Below, piece by piece: positions 57,368 through 64,000 of a DNA stretch of 64,000 nucleotides. Position 1 is the first letter of the stretch; every line of letters starts with the position of its first letter. The translations under genes and the position numbers were made by a program. Where the stretch lies: positions 16,302,702 to 16,366,701 of the forward strand of contig JABAKD010000023.1 in the NCBI GenBank assembly GCA_012845835.1, given 5' to 3'. The notes below the pieces were generated by a model, which made no database searches, had not been told where the DNA came from, and worked only from the letters and a program-made list of their open reading frames with translations. The DNA comes from Undaria pinnatifida (lineage: Eukaryota > Sar > Phaeophyceae > Laminariales > Alariaceae).

Positions 57368-59019
57368 CTAGTGGTACTCCCGAAATATGCCAGTTGCCGG
57401 CCGGTATGGCGGACAAAAACAAAATGGTGCTGTATCCTCTGTATTAAGTACCAAAATAACAAAATAATAACAGGGCAGTACGACAATGCCGCCGTACGTA
57501 CGGTAGTAAAGGTATCATCCTCTGTATGTAAGTTTTGCAAAACAAAAATGATAACACGGCAGCAGTAGTACGTACGGTAGTAAAGGACAGAGGAGTGCAG
57601 CAGTGGGGACGGTGGTACTCCCAAGCACCAGTGGGAGGCCGGTATTAAATTGTAGAAACAAAAAAAAGGGTTCATCTCCCACAGGACGCAAAAAACTCCC
57701 ACGTACAGATTCTGCAGAACGGCCCACCCACCCACCACGGACGACGCAGTGCACCCTCCACCCACCCACCGACCAAACCTTTACTACATACAGCAGAACA
57801 GCAGTGCAGCAGTCCGTACATCAGAACAGCCGTGCAGCAGTACGTGCAGCAGTATACACCTGGTACGCGGGGCGCAGTTAGTTGGTTGGTTCTTATGAAT
57901 TAGGAAACAGCAAAAAAAAGACTCCCACGTACAGAACGGTCCACCCACCCACCACGGACGACGCAGTGCACCCTCCACCCACCCACCGACCAAACCTTTA
58001 CTACATACAGCAGAACAGCAGTGCAGCAGTACGTACATCAGAGCAGCAGTGCAGCAGTACGTACAGCACAGCAGAACAGCAGTGCAGCAGTCCGTACATC
58101 AGAAAAGCTGTGCAGCAGTACGTACAGCAGTATACACCTGGTACGCGGGGCGCAGTTAGTTGGTTGGTTCTTATGAAACAGGAAACAGCAAAAAAAAGAC
58201 TCCCACGAACAGAACGGTCCACCCACCCACCACGGACGACGCAGTGCACGCTTCACCCATCCACCGACCAAACCTTTACTACATACAGCAGAACAGCAGT
58301 GCAGCAGTACGTACATCAGAACAGCAGTGCAGCAGTACGTACAGCACAGCATAACACCACCCACCATGCACCCACGAACCTACCCAGTACAGCAGTGCAG
58401 CAATGCAGCAGTACCTAGAGCAATACACCTGACAGGCGAGCAGCAGCCGATTTGTTGGTTACAATGCTCTCGGGCTGGTTAGGCCAAGCCAAAAGCGCAC
58501 GCTTTGCCAATTCGGCGCACGGCGAGCGGCGACGGCTGGACGCTACTGTGTTTGGTCTTGGTGTTGTGTGATTGCTGTTGACGCAGGCGCGCTTGTGGTC
58601 TCGTGTCCATGGCTGTGCAGTGTGTCCATGGCCCAAGTGGGCAAAAAGCAATAACTCGAGTAGCATTTGTTGTTCAACATTTTTAGTCTTCCTCACAATA
58701 TAGTTGGGAGTTCGAAAAAAAAAAATTAGCAGGCAACGACGAAGAAAAAGCGGGGGGGGGGCAAGCGAGCCGTCCCCGGGAGGGCGATTTCCACGCTCCC
58801 CCCTCGCCGACGTGGGGCACCGACGGCCGTTCTTTCGCCGGCATGTCGTAGTGCTGCTGTGCGGATGGGACGTGGCGGCACCGCGAGGCCGCCTGAGGCC
58901 GAGTGGAGCTCGGGAGTCGCCGCTTTTTTGGGGGGGGTGTTTTAACCAAGATAATTTTCAAAGATCCAAAACGTCACGACCACCTTCACGACCATCCTTA
59001 GCGTATTATATAATAAGGA
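57368..59019 (-). mobile_element. Helitron, copy 4 (full length)
   Basis: On the minus strand it starts TCCTTATTATATAATACGCT after an A (59019 inward) and ends GTACCACTAG before a T (57368). It has both termini, three internal GTGGGT-rich tandem units (near 57767, 57985, 58263), the CCCGGGGACGGCT block and the captured-looking coding piece (58440-58700). It is inverted relative to copy 3, with 2.35 kb between them. No Rep/helicase is encoded. Confidence 0.88.
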
Positions 59020-59313
59020 TGGGAACCATGGCCGATATAAAACTATATACCTAGACCTCGCCCCCCTCGGACGTCTCGCTCGGCATATCCTCCCCCCTCT
59101 CAGCCCTTCTCAGCCCGTAATTGCCGAAAAAAAAATTAGTTGCTGGGGAAAAGCACCGTCCCGAAGTTCCTTGCCTTCCTTGCTTTCCCTAGTCTCATTC
59201 TTACTTAGCTCTCATTCTCTCATCTTTACTGCTTGCTCTCTGATATTTTTATTTCGCTTTTTCAGCAACTTCTTTTTTGTACTTTATTTGGTTGGCCAAT
59301 TGCTGGCTGTTGA

Positions 59314-61534
59314 GAGGGAATTGCCGTTGACGGCTGCAAACAATTTGAATTTGAAATTTGCCGGATCGGCAATAACAATTTGAAGTTGAAATTTGCGAAG
59401 CGGACCAAGGCTAGTGCGGGAGGAGGCTCCGCCAACAGTGAGGGTGGTGGAGGTTCAGGATCAGGCGTGTGGAAGCTGGTCGGGCAAGAACGGGACTCAG
59501 CTTCTTCTGGCAATCCTGATTGGCCGTGCCCGAGCAAGGGTTGTGACGGCTTCCTCATCGCACGAAATAGGAAAAACAGAAGTTCCCAGTACGCTGTCTG
59601 CGACACCTGCAGGAGTGACGAGCCTCCCACGTGCCAAGCTTTTCATAACCTTAACGAGAAGCACTGGGGAAGCGGCGACAACCCTCGTGTGTGTGACTGG
59701 TGTGACGCGGACACCTGTGATTCACCTTCGATCGGCGTCCCTAACGAAGGAGCTGAGAGCTTGACGAAACGTGAGTTTGACCTTGTGTGCCTGTCTGCAA
59801 CGTCTGCTGTAGCATGTGTGTGCTACACCAGCGTGGTCGAACTACCACACGGTGTGGAAGCTGTGCTTGGGGACGCGTAGCCTGAACAAACTCAAGTTCG
59901 CCTTGGTGGTCACGGAGGGCAGTCCCGTCGTCGGGGTAAGCATGTTGTACTAGTTGTCTACGCAGTTGTGTGCTGTGATTTCTTTTTCATGCGTACAAAC
60001 ACACTTTTGCATGTACGAGTACGTGTACGGGGCAGTCCCGTCATCGGGGTATAAGCGGGAATTGTACAAGTACTCAGGTCTACGAGTAGACCTATGCAGT
60101 GACGCTATGTGATGCGATTTCTTTTTCATACGTACAGCCAAACACACTTCATGTATGTACGACTACGAGTACGGGGCAGTCCCGTCATCGGGGTAAGCGG
60201 GGGTTGGACAAGTGGTCCATGCAGTGACGCTTTGTGCTGTGATATAAACACACGTTTTGGATGTACGACTACGACTACGTGGTATCTATACATGTAAGAC
60301 GCAATGAAAACGGGCAAGTCTCATCACGGGGGTCAGCCAGGGTTGTAAAAATGGTCCATGCAGTGATGAATAACACAGCAGCATGATACCTTAGCACCAG
60401 TCGCAGTACATACTGGAGGTTGATATATAGCAGTAAACAGAAGCTGAAGTTAACCTGGGTGATGCTGGAGAGCAGTCCCGTGATTGGGGTTAGCGAGTTG
60501 TTCATGTAGTGACGCGGTGTACTACTACTGTTACTCATTTTTCATACAACCACATAAACTCTTTGTATTAACGAGTACAAGTAGGGTGCGCAACCTCTTC
60601 AGGAATCGCAGTACACGTCGGTCGTAATAGTGTTGATAGCAGCAGTAATAGAGTAGTGCCGAACAATATATACAGCAGGTACTGTCTCTTACCCTTCGTT
60701 GTCGGTATTCCGCCGGTAGGCCTTATATAGCAGTATACCGGGGCTTACGGTTACCAGTTGCGACTGTGAATCCCGTTCGTTCCTGTCCCAGTGGTGGTTT
60801 CATAGGTGTTAGCAACGTTGTGGTACCAGGCAGGGCTTTGCCCATAAACGACCGCTTTCATTACAACAGCAGTGTTAAATTGTACGACTTCCTTTCCAAC
60901 TTTGGAAATCGACGACAGCTACGTGGCCTTACTATTTTGAACATTCACTGAACGCAAGGTATTCCCATCCGTTGTTGTCGTTTGCAGAAGCCCTGCGAAG
61001 CAGCCGCCGAGGGCCGCCAAGTCGGCGAGGACATAAACACGAAGTGCACCGGCGACATCAAGGTCGGTGACCTCCTGAAGAAGGCAGGCTACCACTTGCT
61101 CGATATACATCCCGCATTCCATTCCCACGGTGCCACGAGGGCGTTCGACATCGAGGTACGTTCTACTCTTATCTTGCGTCCTATGTGTCACGAGTCGAAA
61201 CCTTCATGTCTCTTGCTCAAGACTAGGGGATGGCGTGGGGATATAGTCTATGAAGTGCGGCTCTTTTTCCGAGTACCAAGAGCAAGTACAACAATACTAC
61301 AACAATTACAAACAACGAAAGGAGCTCCAATAATTTGGATGGTTACGACGTCTGCTGGAGAGAAGTACCAATACTTTTTTACACATACTTATCGACGTCC
61401 TCCCGCCATGCTTCAACGTTTGTGGACAAATCCACAAGATCATCGACAAAAAACAAGAGTGCAAGGTGCTGGGTACCTCCGCTGAGGAGGAAGAGTCCAA
61501 GCAAGCCTGCATGCTCCTTCGGAAGCAATGTTGA
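59314..61534 (+). CDS. cysteine-rich zinc-ribbon-like protein, copy 3 (most intact)
   Basis: Proposed exons: 1, open from 59314 to 59770 (donor GTGAGT); 2, 59832-59935 (acceptor ACACCAG, donor GTAAGC); 3, 60988-61155 (acceptor TTTGCAG, donor GTACGT); 4, about 61361-61534 ending TGA. Phases agree throughout. Exon 1: basic start, glycine/serine linker, then CPSKGCDGFL, YAVCDTC, PTCQAFHN and RVCDWC..DTC, a zinc-ribbon-like cysteine set. Exon 2: WSNYHTVWKLCLGTRS. Exon 3: KPCEAAAEGR…DLLKKAGYHLL. Exon 4: LIDVLPPCFNVCGQIHK, an EEEE run and a final cysteine. The 61-nt first intron is 267 nt shorter than in copy 1. No ATG opens exon 1, and the exon 4 acceptor (GCTGGAG) is the weakest call. Family and function are unknown to me; metal binding is inferred from the CxxC pairs. 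Confidence 0.55.
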
Positions 61535-62053
61535 CAGCACGTTCTTTATAGAACGTCAAGTTGTGGTTTATTATACCAGCATCGTTTTTTGAGAACTATG
61601 CCTAAATGCGTGCTCTTCGTCTTTCAGGAATACAAATGTACTTCACATGTTTGTGGTGTGTGCGTTCAAGTTCCTGCTTCCAGCATGTTTTTTTTGGCAC
61701 TGCGCTCCTTTACATCTTAAGTTGTAGTTTTCCTGTCTCTATCCTTGACAAGCGCGTGCCTGGTGTTCATGCACTGTGCGCTAATTTATTATTGATGATC
61801 GACTCAGAGAGAGCTATTATTAAGTGTACAGGTGCTACCTGAGAGGTGGAAGGATATGCCAAGCAAGTCCTCCGACGTGCCCATCATGGACTGGGCGAAT
61901 GGATGATAATAACAAACTCATAATCATGATCGTCTCTATCCTGTACCGTTGTACTATATATGGACCTCTTGGCATTTTCAAGTCGCCAGTTGCGCCATTT
62001 GTGCTTCTTTTCCGCCTTCCTACTGAATGTCCATTCCTCCTTCCGCAAGCGTA

Positions 62054-62076
62054 GCGGGCGGCGCCCAGCCGTCCGC
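62054..62076. repeat. GC-rich hairpin module ending copy 3 unit
   Basis: GCGGGCGGC / GCCGTCCGC with a GCCCA loop; one mismatch in the right arm relative to 52941-52963. The unit end GAAGCCCTTGTA is identical. Confidence 0.85.
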
Positions 62077-62207
62077 GAGCGAAGCCCTTGTATTACCTAT
62101 TTATATGAAATCATAAATAAGCAGGCTACCAGGCCGATACATCGCTGTTTCTAATAGCTCAGCCATGGTTTCTTATAGTGCTCGTTGTATTATTCTTGTA
62201 ATATATT

Positions 62208-62250
62208 GCTAACCCTAACCCTAGCCCTAATCCTAACCCTAACCCCAACC
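62208..62250 (-). repeat. interstitial telomere-like tract
   Basis: CTAACCCTAACCCTAGCCCT and similar hexamers, about seven units with variants (CCCTAG, CCTAAT, CCCCAA); TTAGGG on the minus strand. Confidence 0.85.
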
Positions 62251-62259
62251 GTAAAACAG

Positions 62260-64000
62260 TACAGTAATCCTATACCTAACGAGAAACAGAAATCATAGCT
62301 CAGGCTGAATCTGTTCCTTGGGAGTGCGTTCAAATACTTAATCCAGTATGGCAGCTCCCGAACTTCATATCTCCCTGCACACCTCAGCCTGGCTTTCTTA
62401 ATGCAGCATCCCGTTTCTTAATGTAAACCAGGTGTCCACAGGTGTTAGAACAGTGCGTCTCCGAACGGAAAATGTAGCGATCGTCAGATTACGTATATCA
62501 AGTTGATGCAAGCTCTATATTTCCGCCCAAAGTGATTGAAAGGTAACGAGCAACTAACATGACACCCTGCCGGCGAAAGCCAGAGCCAGAGAGAAGTACG
62601 AGTACAAGTCCAGCACAGCACAGGGTCCACGTTTGTGCTGGCCGTCACTCCCTGAGAGCTTCCTCAGAGCTGTGCCGTGGACCACCTACCAGCGAACGCA
62701 CAGCTGTAATATGGTATCAAGAAACTACAGCAAGGCCGGGCACAGTAGCAGCAGCACCAGGAGCATAGCAACAGCAGCGGCAGCAGCCGGGCCGCCGCCG
62801 ACAGCTCCCAGCAAAAGGGAAGCTCACATTTCCCTTCTATCAGACAGCTACAGCAACACAGCGGCACAACAGTAGCTGGCAGCTGCCGCAGAATGGAGCG
62901 GCGGACTTCAGCAACGTAGCAGCAGCAGGAGCAGCATCAGCAAGAGCACGATCGTCGAGTACTCCTCTGGAGAGCGGAGCTACAACAGTCTAAACGCGGC
63001 GCAACTGCGGCATGCCAGGGGGTGTCTAGGGATCATCCCCTGTGATATAGTCGCGGAGGCCGATACGAGCTGACTGGTAGATAGTCGGCAGGTTATTGTG
63101 ATATTCCAATGCGTACGGAATAATATGCCTGGGATATATAAATAAAATGTGAAATGCTTTTGACAACCACAAGGAAAAACAAAAATACCCTCTGGCAGAA
63201 AGTGAAATTGTGAGTATACTCCTAACACTGCGGGTGTCCTGACTGGGAAATCAGGAAATACGTGGTTGTGCTCCTTATGCGCGAACAGGGTAATATTTCC
63301 GGCAAATAAAACAGCAGGAGTAGTAGGGTTCGAGAAATACCTGATTATGTACAAGTATGTATATGTATAATTGCGATTTTTTTTCCCCTTCGGGCACACC
63401 TCTTCGTGCTCGCACCTTTTTCCGAAACGTCGGGTGGGGTGGGCACAATTCGACCGTCGGGCTCACGTTGCCGGAGGTTTGGGCGCGATCCGTGCAGTGT
63501 GTCGCGTGTGGCAAGCATTTAAAACTTTTTTGGCCTTGGGCACACTTGAGGCAAATCCCCGGGTTTCCACAATATCCCCGGGGATTGGGTTTCTGCATCC
63601 CCTATCCCCGCGTACGTACGTAACATTCGGATGAAAACCGGGCTTTTCTGCTCGTAGAGGGTATACGTTTCTTTCCCTCTTCTTGCACAGAGCACCACGC
63701 TACGATCCTGCCGCTCAGCAGCAGTCCAGCCCCCTAGCAGCAGCAGCCTGCAACTCTATGCGCGTGTGGCTGCTGTTGTAGTAGCTGATTCTTTGATCGG
63801 AGCGTAGCATTTGCCATCCCACCATACCCCATCTTTCTGGTGTGCTGCCGCAAATAGACAGAGTATTTTTACGTACGTAACAGAGGGGGAATGTTATAGG
63901 TCGGAGATTTTGCTCACGCCACAGATGACAGCGACCAGACAACATGAGGACAGCACAACGCTACGTGTACAACCTTGCCGCACAGCAGCAGTAGTAGGAT
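62260..64000. other. anonymous sequence, CAG-rich patches and CCCCGGG words
   Basis: CAGCAG/GCAGCA patches lie at 62740-62960 and 63716-63745. A cluster of ATCCCC/CCCCGGGG words at 63555-63615 could be another subterminal array, cut short. No supported gene; the longest frame (139 codons, minus, 62980-63399) is unrecognised. Confidence 0.4.

Noticed and set aside
54000-58420. Frames rich in C, V and G or in Q, S and T
   Set aside because: They arise from CTGCTGCACTGC and GTGGGT minisatellites in the Helitrons.

Overview
The window reads as repeat-dense nuclear DNA of a eukaryote. There is no bacterial-style gene packing, rRNA, CRISPR array or convincing intact tRNA. Supporting signs are GT-AG introns, tRNA-derived retroelements with pol III A/B boxes, a non-LTR retrotransposon, hAT-like DNA transposons, Helitrons and a short interstitial TTAGGG-type telomeric tract at about 62.2 kb. 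The LINE resembles ones I associate with algal genomes, so a multicellular alga (brown-algal or other stramenopile) is my best guess, held weakly. Frequent GTACC palindromes and CAG/GCA runs are a genome-wide flavour here.

Layout. 0-12.5 kb: mostly anonymous sequence, one hAT-like element with GGGTC arrays (779-2224), a ~180 bp direct-repeat pair (8.7/9.6 kb) and a three-copy ~0.5 kb tandem (11.0-12.2 kb). 12.5-17.35 kb: a ~2.5 kb tandem duplication whose units start with a GC-rich hairpin. 17.35-20.9 kb: a 5'-truncated, broken LINE. 21.35-26.5 kb: a transposon nest in which a hAT-like element (21530-26316) is interrupted by a Helitron (22021-25017), itself interrupted by another hAT element (22806-24657) with a perfect 8-bp target duplication; a tRNA-derived SINE-like insert also lies in the outer element. 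26.6-29.1 kb: a 43-bp palindrome-rich satellite and its decayed continuation. 30.8-32.0 kb: an ACCGCACC-array element enclosing a second terminal-inverted-repeat element. 32.2-34.0 and 43.3-45.2 kb: further copies of the 12.5 kb repeat family. 34.4-37.25 kb: G-rich and ~100-bp tandem repeats. 38.3-41.96 kb: a ~205-bp satellite with a 368-bp transposon inside it. 42.5-46.0 kb: CCCGGAACTTCTG arrays on either side of repeat copies.

46-62 kb is the only convincing protein-coding region. It holds three tandem copies, plus a 3' fragment, of a multi-exon gene for a cysteine-rich, zinc-ribbon-like protein. Copy 3 (59.3-61.5 kb) is the most intact. Copy 1 lacks the last exon. Copy 2 has a frameshift, no exon 2, a destroyed acceptor and a miniature terminal-direct-repeat element in its last exon region. 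Helitrons separate the copies, and a hAT element with GGATATCC-rich ends (55875-56983) has a perfect 8-bp target duplication. 62.1-64 kb: the telomere-like tract and anonymous CAG-rich DNA.

The main result is structural: several hAT-like families each carry long, family-specific subterminal oligonucleotide arrays, and the nested insertions can be dated relative to one another from intact empty sites. Start codons of the gene family, its function and the species are unresolved.
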